NCBI GenBank assembly: GCA_016707485.1
Contig: JADJHN010000002.1
Span: 992,001 to 1,056,000 of the forward strand
DNA: 64,000 bases
Direction: 5' to 3'
Source of the DNA: Lysobacterales bacterium
GTDB taxonomy: Bacteria; Pseudomonadota; Gammaproteobacteria; Xanthomonadales; Rhodanobacteraceae
In this document: positions 37,829 through 46,933 of the stretch, piece by piece
How the letters are laid out: each line of letters begins with the position of its first letter
Numbering within the stretch: position 1 is the first letter of the stretch
Program-made: the position numbers and the translations under genes
Notes under the pieces: generated by a model
What the model saw: the letters and a program-made list of their open reading frames with translations, nothing else
Database searches by the model: none
What the model was told of the DNA's origin: nothing

Positions 37829-40149
37829 GCAACACCATATCTCAAAGCCTGGTTGCCGCCTTACGGACTGCTGCTCACTCATTCGCCGCGGGAGACCAGT
37901 CGGCGCCTTGCGCTGTCCTGTGGCCCGATCCCGATTCCATGTGGGAAGGCGTCGTGGAGGAATTGCGTCAAGATTTGCCGGAACTCTTTTGTCTGGGGGA
38001 TTACGCTCCGGACAGTCGCACGGGCCCCGCGCTGTGGCTGCGCTGCATCGAAGCCCGAAACGTGGAGGGTGCAACGGCGGAAGGCATCACCCCGATCTTT
38101 TATCTGCCCGGTGTCAGCAAGGATTCGTTGCGATCCGCAGAAGATTGCCCCCAACCGCTAGCAGCGCTGATTGAGCTGCAGTATCGAGGTGTGATGTGGC
38201 TCAACGCCAACCGCAAGGAGTGGACGCCGCACAGCTTCCTCGTGGCCCAGAACGGCGGCCTTGGTCTTGAAGTGCCCAGGGACCATGCGACCCTTGACGC
38301 GCTCGCCGGAGCATTACCCGTCGTTATCAACGAGCCTCTCTCCAAGCTGAAAGGCCGTCGTCTTGATGCCGAGTTTTTTCATGGCTTGGTTGCGCCCGAT
38401 GCTACCGGCTTGCTGCTGCGTTGGCTGAGCGATCCAGAGGCATTCAAGCAGCAGCTTTCCAGTTCTGAATGGAAGGCATTTTGCGAACAATGCAAGGCAG
38501 AATTCAGTTTCGATCCGATCAAGGATGGGCCGCTGGCCGCTGCGAAGCGGTTGGCGGAGCGCAACAGTGCTTGGGCAAACGCCTGGGCGCGGTTTCAGGA
38601 GTCGCCGGCCAACTATCGCGGCATCGTGAAATGGTTGAATCAGGCCGCACCCCTGAATCCCGGGATGTTCGATTCTCCAGAGGTCTGGCCAAGCATCAAC
38701 GAAAGTCAGGAGCTTCAACTTCAGCATGCGCTAGAGGCATTGCGTGACCGCCCGCAGGTCGAAGCGATTCGGATGGTGATAGACCTGGAAGAGCGACATT
38801 GCGCTCGGCGCGACTATCCATGGCACAAGCTTGGTCTCAGTCCGCTGGCTGCAGCCCTGAGGCCATTGGCGGAACTTGCAGTGCTTTGCCAAAACGTCCC
38901 TGGCGCTCCAACGTCTGATGCTTACGCGCAGTCCTACGCCGACGAGGGCTGGCGGGTGGATGCTGCTGCACTGGCAACTATGGAGGGGTGTGATTCTCCC
39001 CACGTGCACGCCGCTTTGCTGGGGACTCTGCGTTCAATCTACCTGCCTTGGTTGGACGCGACCTCTCGCCACTTGCAGCAGCTCATTCATACCGAAGGGC
39101 AAGCAACCACCAAGCGCGGAAAGATCATCGAATCGGCCGCTGGACGGGTGATCATCTTCGCCGACGGTTTGCGAATGGACGTTGCGCATCAGCTTTCGGA
39201 AAGGCTGGGGGCCAAAGAGATGGAATGCTCGCAAGATTGGGAGTGGTCGGCGATTCCGTCAGTTACGGCAACCGCCAAGCCGGCAGCCTCACCTATTGCC
39301 GATATTATCCAAGGTGGTGAGGCGAGCGACGAGTTCTCGGCACGACTGGTCTCCACTGGACAGGTATTGACCCATGATCGCTTCAAAAGCGCTTTAAAGT
39401 CGCGCAGTTGGCAGTTTCTCGGGCCGGACGAAACAGGCGATCCCGCCGGGTGGGCATGGACCGAAGCCGGCACATTGGACAAGCGTGGTCACACGGAGGG
39501 CTGGAAGCTGGCTCGCAGTGTCGGCGCCGAGGTTCGTGATCTTGTCAGCCGGATCAGTAGCCTCCTACAGGCTGGATGGAGCGAGATCATCATCGTGACG
39601 GATCATGGCTGGCTACTGATGCCGCTTGGATTACCGAAGGTCGAGCTCAAGGCGTTTCTGGCCGAGACCCGCTGGAGTCGTTGCGCTGCTTTGAAGCCCG
39701 ATGCCCAGACCGATGGCACGGTTTTCAAGTGGTACTGGAATCCCTCGGTGATGATGGCTAGCCCACCGGGTGCGGGAAGTTTTCGTGCCGGCATCGAATA
39801 TTCCCATGGCGGCATATCACTCCAGGAAATGGTGACGCCAGTTTTGCGCATTACATCAGCCAATCCATCGGGTGGTTTGAGCCGATTGCTGGAAGCAAAA
39901 TGGACGGGAGCCAAGTGCCGCGTCTCCGTAGGCGGCAACTGCGACGCAGTGCGTGTGGACGTTCGAACAAGCCTCTCCGATCCAACCACGTCTTTGCTGG
40001 TTGACCGACAAGCCAGGGAGACGACTCCTGACGGCAACGTGACACTGTTTCTTGAGGAAGATTCCGACATCGGTACACAGGCAAACGTGGTATTGCTCGA
40101 TTCCTCTGGGCAGGTGATCCATTCCCTGCCAACTTCAATTGGACAATGA
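37825..40149 (+). CDS. pglZ: PglZ, BREX alkaline phosphatase-like protein
   Basis: A 774-residue PglZ. The alkaline-phosphatase-fold core is seen in IFADGLRMDVAHQL (about 445), with the metal-binding aspartate, and IIVTDHGWLLMP (about 590) with D and H. A long N-terminal region and a C-terminal Ig-like tail (strand-rich, about 690-774) match type 1 PglZ proteins. PglZ is a phosphodiesterase-like partner of PglX. Its start overlaps the small 92-residue gene. Confidence 0.9.
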   Translation: MSNTISQSLVAALRTAAHSFAAGDQSAPCAVLWPDPDSMWEGVVEELRQDLPELFCLGDYAPDSRTGPALWLRCIEARNVEGATAEGITPIFYLPGVSKDSLRSAEDCPQPLAALIELQYRGVMWLNANRKEWTPHSFLVAQNGGLGLEVPRDHATLDALAGALPVVINEPLSKLKGRRLDAEFFHGLVAPDATGLLLRWLSDPEAFKQQLSSSEWKAFCEQCKAEFSFDPIKDGPLAAAKRLAERNSAWANAWARFQESPANYRGIVKWLNQAAPLNPGMFDSPEVWPSINESQELQLQHALEALRDRPQVEAIRMVIDLEERHCARRDYPWHKLGLSPLAAALRPLAELAVLCQNVPGAPTSDAYAQSYADEGWRVDAAALATMEGCDSPHVHAALLGTLRSIYLPWLDATSRHLQQLIHTEGQATTKRGKIIESAAGRVIIFADGLRMDVAHQLSERLGAKEMECSQDWEWSAIPSVTATAKPAASPIADIIQGGEASDEFSARLVSTGQVLTHDRFKSALKSRSWQFLGPDETGDPAGWAWTEAGTLDKRGHTEGWKLARSVGAEVRDLVSRISSLLQAGWSEIIIVTDHGWLLMPLGLPKVELKAFLAETRWSRCAALKPDAQTDGTVFKWYWNPSVMMASPPGAGSFRAGIEYSHGGISLQEMVTPVLRITSANPSGGLSRLLEAKWTGAKCRVSVGGNCDAVRVDVRTSLSDPTTSLLVDRQARETTPDGNVTLFLEEDSDIGTQANVVLLDSSGQVIHSLPTSIGQ

Positions 40150-40153
40150 CTCA

Positions 40154-42205
40154 ATGACTCTACAGCTCGACGCCGTCGATTCAATTGCCACTAAAGCCTT
40201 TGAGGGCTACGTAGTGCGCAAGGATCTTGTGCGCAAATTCAAGGGTCAATACCCGGTTCCCACCTATGTCGCCGAGTTCCTCTTGGGCCGTTACTGCGCC
40301 TCAGTCGATGAGGAGGAGATTGCGGAGGGTCTCAAAATAGTCGAACGTCAGCTAGGCGAAAAGACCATTCGGGCTGGCGAGCATGAGTTGTTCAAGGCCC
40401 GGGCGAAGGAAAAGGGCCATGTGAAACTGATCGACATCATCACGGCCCGTCTGGATGCAGCGACTGACTCGTTCCTTGCAACGCTGCCCAGCTTGCAGCT
40501 GAAGGACGTGCGAATAAGCGAAAAGATGGTTCACGCCAATGAGCGAATGCTTACGGGCGGATTCTATGCGGAGGTTGAGCTCGCCTACGACCCGACAATC
40601 GCGCAAGAAAAGAATGGCCGACCGTTCGGAATCGATTCGCTTCGCGAGATTCAGTTGTCCAAACGCGAAGTCCTGCCTTCGCTCTATCAGGGTCGAGAAG
40701 CCTTTGCTACGGAGGAGTGGAAGGATTTCCTGATCAGAAGCATCGGCATGGAGCCGGAAAAACTCACGCCCCGCGCACGCGACATGATGCTGCTGCGAAT
40801 GGTCCCGTTCGTCGAGCGTAACTACAATTTGGTAGAGCTCGGCCCGCGAGGGACCGGCAAGAGTCATTTGTTCCAGCAGGTGTCACCCTATGCCCACTTG
40901 ATCTCGGGCGGCAAAGCGACCGTAGCACGCATGTTCGTCAACAACGCCAGTGGCCAGCGCGGCCTTGTTTGCCAGTATGACGTGGTCTGCTTCGACGAGA
41001 TCTCCGGCGTGTCCTTCGATCAGAAGGATGGCGTGAACATCATGAAGGGCTATATGGAGTCTGGTGAGTTCAGCCGTGGCAAGGAAAGCATCCGTGCAGA
41101 TGGCGGCGTGGTAATGGTCGGCAACTTTGACGTAGATGTTCAGCACCAACAGCGAGTAGGCCATCTTTTCGGCCCGTTGCCACCAGAAATGCGTGATGAC
41201 ACCGCATTTATGGATCGAATCCACGCTTACCTGCCGGGCTGGGATCTGCCGAAGGTAAACCGCGATCTGCTGACGAACAACTTTGGCTTGGTCAGTGACT
41301 TCCTTTCGGAGTGCTGGAATCAGCTTCGGCGCCAGAGCCGGCAGAACTTGTTTCAGGGTCGCATTCATTTAGGAGGCGCCCTAAGCGGCCGCGACACAAC
41401 CGGCGTCCAGAAAACCGTGAGTGGCCTTATCAAACTCATATCGCCGAACCCCGAAACGCCGGTTTCGGACGAGGTCTTGGAGTGGGCGCTCAGGCTTGCC
41501 CTTGAATGCCGGAGGCGAGTCAAGGAGCAACAGAAGCGAATCGGCTCAGCCGAGTTCCGGAACACCCAATTCAGTTATTCGATGGGCGAGCACGGCGTGG
41601 AAAAATTTGTTGCCACGCCGGAGCTCTTCAGTGAGAACAGCATCACTTCCGATCCGCTGCCTCCAGGCCAAGTGTGGGTGATTGGCCCGGGTGGCGGAGA
41701 CGAAAACGCCGGGCTGTATCAGATCGATATTACCGAGGGGCCGGGAAGCAGCGTCAAAATCCTGAATCAGCCTGCGCCGCCGCCGTTTAGGGAGAGTGTC
41801 CGTTGTGCGGAACAGAACCTCTACGGCCGCGCCAAGGAGCTCGTCGGAGATCGAGAGCCACGGCAGCACGAATTCTCGATTCAACTAAGGGCTTTCGACA
41901 GTGCCAAGAGTGGCGGTGGCGTGGGTATTGGCGTGTTGCTTGCTCTTTGCTCATCGCTTCTGCAGAAGAGCATCAAAGGAGGCCTGGCAGTCGCCGGAGG
42001 CCTGAATCTGGGTGGCTCCATCGAGACTATCTTCAACCCTGTAGCCGTTGTCGAAATCGCGGTCGAAAAAGGCGCCGCCAGCATCCTGATGCCCATCAGC
42101 AGTCGCCGGCAGCTGAACGATCTTCCGGATGACATGGCCGCAAAGATCACGATCCACTACTACCTGGACGCCAAAGACGCGCTGCTAAAGGCGCTCGCGA
42201 TCTGA
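40154..42205 (+). CDS. brxL: BrxL, BREX Lon-like AAA+ protein
   Basis: A 683-residue BrxL, starting at the ATG 4 bp after the pglZ stop (a TTG at 40139 would overlap it). N-terminal helical region, then an AAA+ core with GPRGTGKSH (about 229) and YDVVCFDEISGV as Walker B, an arginine-rich middle, and a C-terminal Lon-protease-like domain (SGGGVGIGVLLALCSS, GGLNLGGSI and ILMPIS). The usual Ser-Lys dyad of Lon is not obvious, consistent with BrxL being an MCM-like DNA translocase rather than a protease. Last gene of the operon. Confidence 0.92.
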   Translation: MTLQLDAVDSIATKAFEGYVVRKDLVRKFKGQYPVPTYVAEFLLGRYCASVDEEEIAEGLKIVERQLGEKTIRAGEHELFKARAKEKGHVKLIDIITARLDAATDSFLATLPSLQLKDVRISEKMVHANERMLTGGFYAEVELAYDPTIAQEKNGRPFGIDSLREIQLSKREVLPSLYQGREAFATEEWKDFLIRSIGMEPEKLTPRARDMMLLRMVPFVERNYNLVELGPRGTGKSHLFQQVSPYAHLISGGKATVARMFVNNASGQRGLVCQYDVVCFDEISGVSFDQKDGVNIMKGYMESGEFSRGKESIRADGGVVMVGNFDVDVQHQQRVGHLFGPLPPEMRDDTAFMDRIHAYLPGWDLPKVNRDLLTNNFGLVSDFLSECWNQLRRQSRQNLFQGRIHLGGALSGRDTTGVQKTVSGLIKLISPNPETPVSDEVLEWALRLALECRRRVKEQQKRIGSAEFRNTQFSYSMGEHGVEKFVATPELFSENSITSDPLPPGQVWVIGPGGGDENAGLYQIDITEGPGSSVKILNQPAPPPFRESVRCAEQNLYGRAKELVGDREPRQHEFSIQLRAFDSAKSGGGVGIGVLLALCSSLLQKSIKGGLAVAGGLNLGGSIETIFNPVAVVEIAVEKGAASILMPISSRRQLNDLPDDMAAKITIHYYLDAKDALLKALAI

Positions 42206-42532
42206 CCTCTGGCCGGGATGACATCAACTTTGATTGATACGAGCTGCAAACGAGAATGCAAAGGTTATCGGCTTGGATCCCTCAGATTTTGATAGTTGAA
42301 ACGAAACTTAAGGCACAGCGTGCCAGGGTCAATTTCAATCAAAACTCGAGCTGGAACCTGTGAGGTTTGGGCGCCAACCGGGCACAAGGTAGGCACAGAC
42401 GAATCTGAGGCCCAGGAGAGCAGGGTTGGCTTGCAAGGCTGATTTCTTGATTGTGCCGGCGATGTGGGCACAAGAATGCCCGTATTTCTGGCAGGCTTAT
42501 TTTGCGTAAGAAGCTGTTTTTATTAGAAATTC
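42206..42532. other. Intergenic stretch at the right edge of the island
   Basis: About 330 bp between brxL and the tRNA-Met. It is less GC-rich than the core and contains only a 68-codon minus-strand frame without recognisable features, possibly debris of an element end. Lying directly at the tRNA 3' end, this is where an island attachment site would be expected; no direct repeat of the tRNA 3' end was found elsewhere in the window. Confidence 0.4.
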
Positions 42533-42609
42533 TGGTGGCTATGGGTGGACTCGAACCACCGACCCCGGCATTATGAGTGCCGTGCTCTAACCGGCTGAGC
42601 TACATAGCC
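42533..42609 (-). tRNA. tRNA-Met (elongator, anticodon CAU)
   Basis: Folds as a standard cloverleaf on the minus strand: acceptor GGCTATG/CATAGCC, D-arm GCTC...GAGC, anticodon stem CGGCA/TGCCG with loop CTCATAA (anticodon CAU), T-arm GGTGG TTCGAGT CCACC, and an encoded CCA at the 3' end (42533-42535). It is close to the elongator tRNA-Met sequence pattern and lacks initiator features. It marks the island/core boundary. Confidence 0.95.
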
Positions 42610-42752
42610 AGAATTCCTGATTTTACCGCATTGACCCTGGCATTATGAGTGCCGTGCTCTAACCGGCTGAGCTACATAGCCAGAATTCTTGATTGTACTG
42701 CCTTGACCCTCGCGCTGCGCGGGCCGTGCTGCAAGTGGCTGCGCGTAGGCTG
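42561..42752 (-). repeat. 72-bp tandem repeat containing partial tRNA-Met copies
   Basis: The 5' half of the tRNA-Met with its upstream spacer is repeated at 42633-42681, exactly 72 bp from the functional copy, and differs from it by one base in the copied tRNA segment. A third, decayed unit begins at 42705, again 72 bp on. The second copy has the D-arm and anticodon arm but no T-arm or acceptor 3' side, so it cannot be a working tRNA. Confidence 0.75.
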
Positions 42753-42981
42753 TGCGTGCCGGAGGCACTGAGGGGTCACGGATTCTAGAGGTTGCGGTGT
42801 GTGTGTCAAGCGTTGCGCGGGCCTGGCGGTGGGTGGCCCAAGCCAGGGATGCCTTGCTGCCATCCTTTCGGCTATGGAAGAATCATTGCTGGTGGTGGGA
42901 TGTCGCTGTCGGCAATGGTCCTTCGCGAGGTGTTCGCTGCGCATGGCCAGGCCGCCAGCCTGCCAAACAAGGAGCTTCCGC
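42682..42981. other. Region before rppH
   Basis: About 300 bp holding the decayed third repeat unit (to about 42752) and the likely promoter of both the tRNA (minus) and rppH (plus). No other gene seen. Confidence 0.4.
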
Positions 42982-43524
42982 GTGATTGATCCAGATGGCT
43001 ATCGTCCGAATGTCGGCATTGTCCTGATCCGGGATGATGGCCGCGTGTTTTGGGCGCGCCGGGTCAATCGTGACGGTTGGCAGTTTCCTCAGGGCGGAAT
43101 GCGTACGGACGAGACGCCCATCGAAGCCATGTATCGTGAACTCGAAGAAGAGACGGGACTGCAGCCCGAACATGTGGAGGTGCTGGGAGCAACGCCGGGC
43201 TGGCTGCGCTATCGGTTGCCGAATCGCTTCGTGCGGCGCAACGTGCGTCCGACCTGCGTGGGACAGAAGCAAGTCTGGTTCCTGTTGCGCTTTACCGGCG
43301 AGGAAACACATTTTCGCCTCGATGCCAACGAGAAACCCGAGTTCGATTTGTTCCGCTGGGTCGATTTCTGGTATCCGAGCGAGCACGTTGTCGCGTTCAA
43401 GCGCGACGTCTATGAGCAGGCCCTGCGCCATCTGCAGCCACTGGCCGAGGCGTTTTGCAAGATTTCCCTGGTTGAATCGCAGACCGGCACGGACCTTGAC
43501 CCGGAGCCTGCGTTTTCGCGGTGA
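42982..43524 (+). CDS. rppH: RppH, RNA 5'-pyrophosphohydrolase
   Basis: A 180-residue Nudix hydrolase starting at a GTG ([15 protein letters not shown]) with AAGGAG upstream; the open frame extends further but not as protein-like sequence. The Nudix box [20 protein letters not shown] (about 38-57) is complete. The YRPNVGIVL start, WQFPQGG and the YWY-type region with RWVDFWYP match RppH, which removes pyrophosphate from mRNA 5' ends and starts RNase E decay. Confidence 0.93.
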   Translation: MIDPDGYRPNVGIVLIRDDGRVFWARRVNRDGWQFPQGGMRTDETPIEAMYRELEEETGLQPEHVEVLGATPGWLRYRLPNRFVRRNVRPTCVGQKQVWFLLRFTGEETHFRLDANEKPEFDLFRWVDFWYPSEHVVAFKRDVYEQALRHLQPLAEAFCKISLVESQTGTDLDPEPAFSR

Positions 43525-43550
43525 CTGGCGCGTGCTGCACCAAGGTTGTT

Positions 43551-43569
43551 GACAATCATTCGCATTTGC
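43551..43569 (+). promoter_or_regulatory. Putative Fur box before bfd
   Basis: GACAATCATTCGCATTTGC matches the AT-rich NATWAT-type Fur recognition pattern and lies 36 bp before the bfd start. Iron control of bfd is well established in related bacteria. Confidence 0.5.
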
Positions 43570-43604
43570 ATTTGAATGGCGCCAGTTCCCCAAGGGTTCT
43601 GGCG

Positions 43605-43811
43605 ATGTACGTGTGTATCTGCAATGGAATAACCGATACGACCATCCGCGAAGCAGCTGCGCGGGGTGTCGATACGCTCGAAGAATTGACCATGCGCACC
43701 GGCTGCGCCAGCGGCTGCGGAAGTTGCGCCGACGTCGCCCGCGAGATCCTGGCCGAGGCCCGGCCGCGCGCGCAGCGCGACTTTGCCCTGTCGTTTGCCG
43801 TCGCCGCCTGA
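43605..43811 (+). CDS. bfd: Bacterioferritin-associated ferredoxin
   Basis: A 68-residue [2Fe-2S] protein, start MYVCICNGI. Four cysteines: the CIC near residue 4 and C-x-x-C pair in GCASGCGSC, the BFD fold pattern. Bfd reduces and mobilises iron stored in bacterioferritin. The bfr gene follows 260 bp later and a likely Fur site precedes it, so the pair is iron-responsive. Confidence 0.92.
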   Translation: MYVCICNGITDTTIREAAARGVDTLEELTMRTGCASGCGSCADVAREILAEARPRAQRDFALSFAVAA

Positions 43812-44070
43812 GCAGCGCCAGGCAAGCGCACTTCGTCCTGCCGCAGAATCGAGCCGCCCGCCATGGATGGCGGGAGTGCAGAACGCGCAGGAGCGGATTT
43901 CAGCCGGTCGCCCTCCACGCTGCACAACCCGGAAACGCTGCAGCCGCCTCCCGGCACGCGTCCCGACCCTCACCCTCGGCAAAGTCCCGCCTCGTGAAAT
44001 CGACCAAGGCGCTATAGTTGTGCTCTTGCCGCACTTTGGTGGCAACCCGTTTCCGGAATGGAGAGTGAGC

Positions 44071-44541
44071 ATGAAAGGCGATGCCAAGGTCATCGAGCAT
44101 CTGAACAAGTCGCTGCTCAACGAGTTGACTGCGATCAACCAGTATTTCCTGCATTCGCGCATGTACCGCAACTGGGGTTACGCGGAGCTAGCAGAGCATG
44201 AGTACAAGGAGTCGATCGACGAGATGAAGCACGCCGATCGGCTGATCGAGCGCATCCTTTTTCTCGATGGACTGCCGAACCTGCAGCAACTCGGCAAGCT
44301 GTTGATTGGCGAGAAGCCGAGCGAAGCGATGGCGTGCGACCTGCGCCTGGAAAAGCAGGCGCTGCCTGACCTCAAGGCGGCGATCAGCTATTGCGAGAGC
44401 AGCGGCGATTTCGTCAGCCGCAAGCTGTTTATCGACATCCTGGAATCCGAAGAAGGACACATCGACTGGCTGGAAACCCAGCTCGGCCTGATCGAGCAAC
44501 TCGGCGAGGCCAACTACCTGCTGACCAAGATCGGCAGTTGA
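44071..44541 (+). CDS. bfr: Bacterioferritin
   Basis: A 156-residue bacterioferritin, start [11 protein letters not shown] after a GGAGAG ribosome site. Ferroxidase residues are visible: [20 protein letters not shown] (with the haem-ligand Met about residue 52), and [14 protein letters not shown] EEGHIDWLE. It forms a 24-mer iron store with haem at the dimer interface. It is next to bfd, its partner. Confidence 0.95.
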   Translation: MKGDAKVIEHLNKSLLNELTAINQYFLHSRMYRNWGYAELAEHEYKESIDEMKHADRLIERILFLDGLPNLQQLGKLLIGEKPSEAMACDLRLEKQALPDLKAAISYCESSGDFVSRKLFIDILESEEGHIDWLETQLGLIEQLGEANYLLTKIGS

Positions 44542-44551
44542 AAGCAACTTG

Positions 44552-44589
44552 AAAAAGCGGGATCAGCCGGGGACCAGGCCGATCCCCGC
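44552..44589 (-). terminator. Intrinsic terminator of the kinase/EAL operon
   Basis: On the minus strand, a GC-rich hairpin (GCGGGGATC... / ...GATCCCGC, one bulge) is followed by TTTTTC. The stop codon of the kinase (44563) lies inside the stem. It also separates the convergent bfr. Confidence 0.55.
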
Positions 44590-46926
44590 GAAGGCTTCGA
44601 CCACGCGCTGATATTCGCTGTCCAGGCGTTGCCCAAGCGATCCGAGTTGCTCGCTGCGACCGGACCGGGCATCGCTTTCGGCGCGCTTGGCCAACTCGGC
44701 GAGGGGCAGGGCACCGACATTGGCGCTGGATGATTTCAGCGAGTGGGTGATCTCGGCAATGGCATCGTGCTGGCCGCTGGCCGCAGCTTCGCGCAGGCGT
44801 GCGAGCAGCCTGGGTGTGTCGTCGAAATAAACCTGCACCAGGCCGGTAAATCCGTCGCCCATGATCTCCAGCAATTCCTGCACGGTGGCCTGATCGACGG
44901 GTGGTGCCTGGCTGGTCGCTGCGGCTTCGACCACTGGGGCCGCGATTACCGCAGGCGCTGCTGGTGCCGACGCCATTGCAGGTGCGGGGCTTGGCGCACC
45001 CGGCGCCGCGGCCTTTGCCAGCCAATGCATCAGTGTTTTCTGCAGCAACTGGCGGTTCAGCGGCTTGGTCAGGTAATCATCCATGCCGGCGGCAAGGCAC
45101 TTTTCGCGATCGCCCACCATGGCGTTGGCCGTCATGGCGATGATCGGAATGCGCGGCAGCCCACGACTGGCCTCGTCTTCACGCCGCTTGCGGGCGGCGG
45201 TGTAGCCGTCCATGTTCGGCATCTGGCAGTCCATCAGCACCAAATCAAATTGACTGCTGTCCAGTTTTTCGAGTGCGAGGCGGCCATCGGCAGCCTGTTC
45301 GACCTCGATGCCGAACAGAGACAGCAGTCTGCCGGCAACCCGTGCATTGACCGGATTGTCCTCGACCAGCAAGGCGCGTCCGTGCAGGGATGGCCACGGA
45401 CTGCCTTCGGTCTCGTCGTGTGCCGAGTCGGCAACATGCAGCAGCGGCCCTTCACGATGGATTTCGACATGGCTGATGCCGAGCAGGCGACTGAGCGTCT
45501 CGCGCAACTCGCGCTCGTCAAAACTCGCGGAAACCGCGGCAATGCGCTCGTCGGCGCCGAGATCCTGGACAGCCTCGTGGCTGCCGGAGACGACAATGCG
45601 CAGTTGGTCAAGCGAGGGATCGCGGCGGATATTGCGCAGCAAGGCGATCGTCGCCGCACCGACGCTGGCCAGGTCGATGAGCAGGAATTCGTAGTTCCAG
45701 TGCTCGCCCTTGGTCGAACCCGCACGCAGCTTGCTCAGCGCATCGACAGCCAGATTGCTGTGCAGGTGGCTCATGCCGAGCTGGGTCAGGAGCATCCCGG
45801 AGCGACGCAGGAATGCCTCGTCACCGCCGAGGATCAGCGCACGCACACCCGCCAGGTCAGCGCGCGCGCGCACGTCGCCAATGGCCTTTTGCAGCGGCAC
45901 GTTGAACCAGAATACCGAGCCCCGGCCAAGCTCGGAGCGCACGCCGAGCTTGCCGCCCATGAGGTCGACGAGGCGCTTGCAGATGACCAGGCCGAGCCCG
46001 GTGCCGCCAAACACCCGCGTCGTCGAAGCGTCGGCCTGGGTGAACGGCTTGAAAAGGCGGGCAGCCGCTTCCTCGGAAAGGCCGATGCCGGTATCGCGAA
46101 CGGCAAAGGTGACTTCGTGGTGCGTGCGCGATTCGCCCCGCTTGCCGATCTGGATGGTCACGCCGCCCCGTTCGGTGAACTTGATGGCGTTGCTGACCAG
46201 GTTGGTCAGCACCTGGCGCAGGCGCACCGGATCGCCGCGAACCGCCAGGCGCACGGCGGGATCGATGACCACGCCGAGGCGCAGGCCTTTCGCGGTGGCG
46301 CTGCCCTGCATCAGCTTGGCTACCGAATCGACCAGTTCCTTGAGATTGACGCCGACCGATTCCAGTTCGAGCTTGCTTGCCTCGAGTTTGGAAAAGTCAA
46401 GAATGTCATCGACGATGCGCAGCAGCTCCATCGCCGAGCGGTACGCGGTGGCCAGGTATTCGCGCTGATCGGGTTGCAGCGGCGTCGAACGCAGGATGTC
46501 GAGCAGCGGCACGATGCCGTTCAGGGGCGTGCGGATTTCGTGACTCATGGTGGCGAGGAACTCGCCCTTCGCCATGGTTGCTGCCTCGGCCTCCTGGCGC
46601 GCCGCGAGCAGGTCGCCCTGCATCGCGCGCAGTGATTCCAGTTCGCGCTGGATGGCCGGCGGAATGGCCGGCTCGCGTGCTGCCGGCGCTGCCATCGGGG
46701 TCTCGGTCGCGACCTCGGCTTCCGCCTCGCGGCCAAGCAGGCTGAGCATGATCACGGCCGCGGCGAGGACGACCAGGCCAATGCCCAGCCACAGCACCGG
46801 CGGCTGCGGCAGCACGATCATCGCCAGCGCCACGAGCAGGCTGCACGACGAAAATCCGGCAATCATCAGGTTGCGCAAGCGAGGCGACCGGTTGGAGTGC
46901 GCGGAATGGCTTCGTCGAATGGGCAT
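44563..46926 (-). CDS. Hybrid sensor histidine kinase with REC and HPt domains
   Basis: A 787-residue membrane kinase: two N-terminal transmembrane helices (about 22-64), a short coiled linker, then the dimerisation helix with ATMSHEIRTPLNG (His about 129), the catalytic ATPase (NLVSNAIKF, DTGIGLS, GGTGLGL), a pseudo-receiver region, a true REC domain (LLVEDNPVN, LMDCQMPNMDGY) and a C-terminal HPt (ITHSLKSSSANVG). A periplasmic sensory domain is absent. The layout resembles RpfC-type kinases without the rpf gene set. It is 7 bp downstream of the EAL-type regulator, which is likely its output partner. Confidence 0.9.
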   Translation of the reverse strand: MPIRRSHSAHSNRSPRLRNLMIAGFSSCSLLVALAMIVLPQPPVLWLGIGLVVLAAAVIMLSLLGREAEAEVATETPMAAPAAREPAIPPAIQRELESLRAMQGDLLAARQEAEAATMAKGEFLATMSHEIRTPLNGIVPLLDILRSTPLQPDQREYLATAYRSAMELLRIVDDILDFSKLEASKLELESVGVNLKELVDSVAKLMQGSATAKGLRLGVVIDPAVRLAVRGDPVRLRQVLTNLVSNAIKFTERGGVTIQIGKRGESRTHHEVTFAVRDTGIGLSEEAAARLFKPFTQADASTTRVFGGTGLGLVICKRLVDLMGGKLGVRSELGRGSVFWFNVPLQKAIGDVRARADLAGVRALILGGDEAFLRRSGMLLTQLGMSHLHSNLAVDALSKLRAGSTKGEHWNYEFLLIDLASVGAATIALLRNIRRDPSLDQLRIVVSGSHEAVQDLGADERIAAVSASFDERELRETLSRLLGISHVEIHREGPLLHVADSAHDETEGSPWPSLHGRALLVEDNPVNARVAGRLLSLFGIEVEQAADGRLALEKLDSSQFDLVLMDCQMPNMDGYTAARKRREDEASRGLPRIPIIAMTANAMVGDREKCLAAGMDDYLTKPLNRQLLQKTLMHWLAKAAAPGAPSPAPAMASAPAAPAVIAAPVVEAAATSQAPPVDQATVQELLEIMGDGFTGLVQVYFDDTPRLLARLREAAASGQHDAIAEITHSLKSSSANVGALPLAELAKRAESDARSGRSEQLGSLGQRLDSEYQRVVEAFAGIGLVPG

Positions 46927-46933
46927 GGGTGGG

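Noticed and set aside
42265..42471. 68-codon minus-strand frame next to tRNA-Met, perhaps an integrase end
   Set aside because: No integrase motif and no recognisable similarity.
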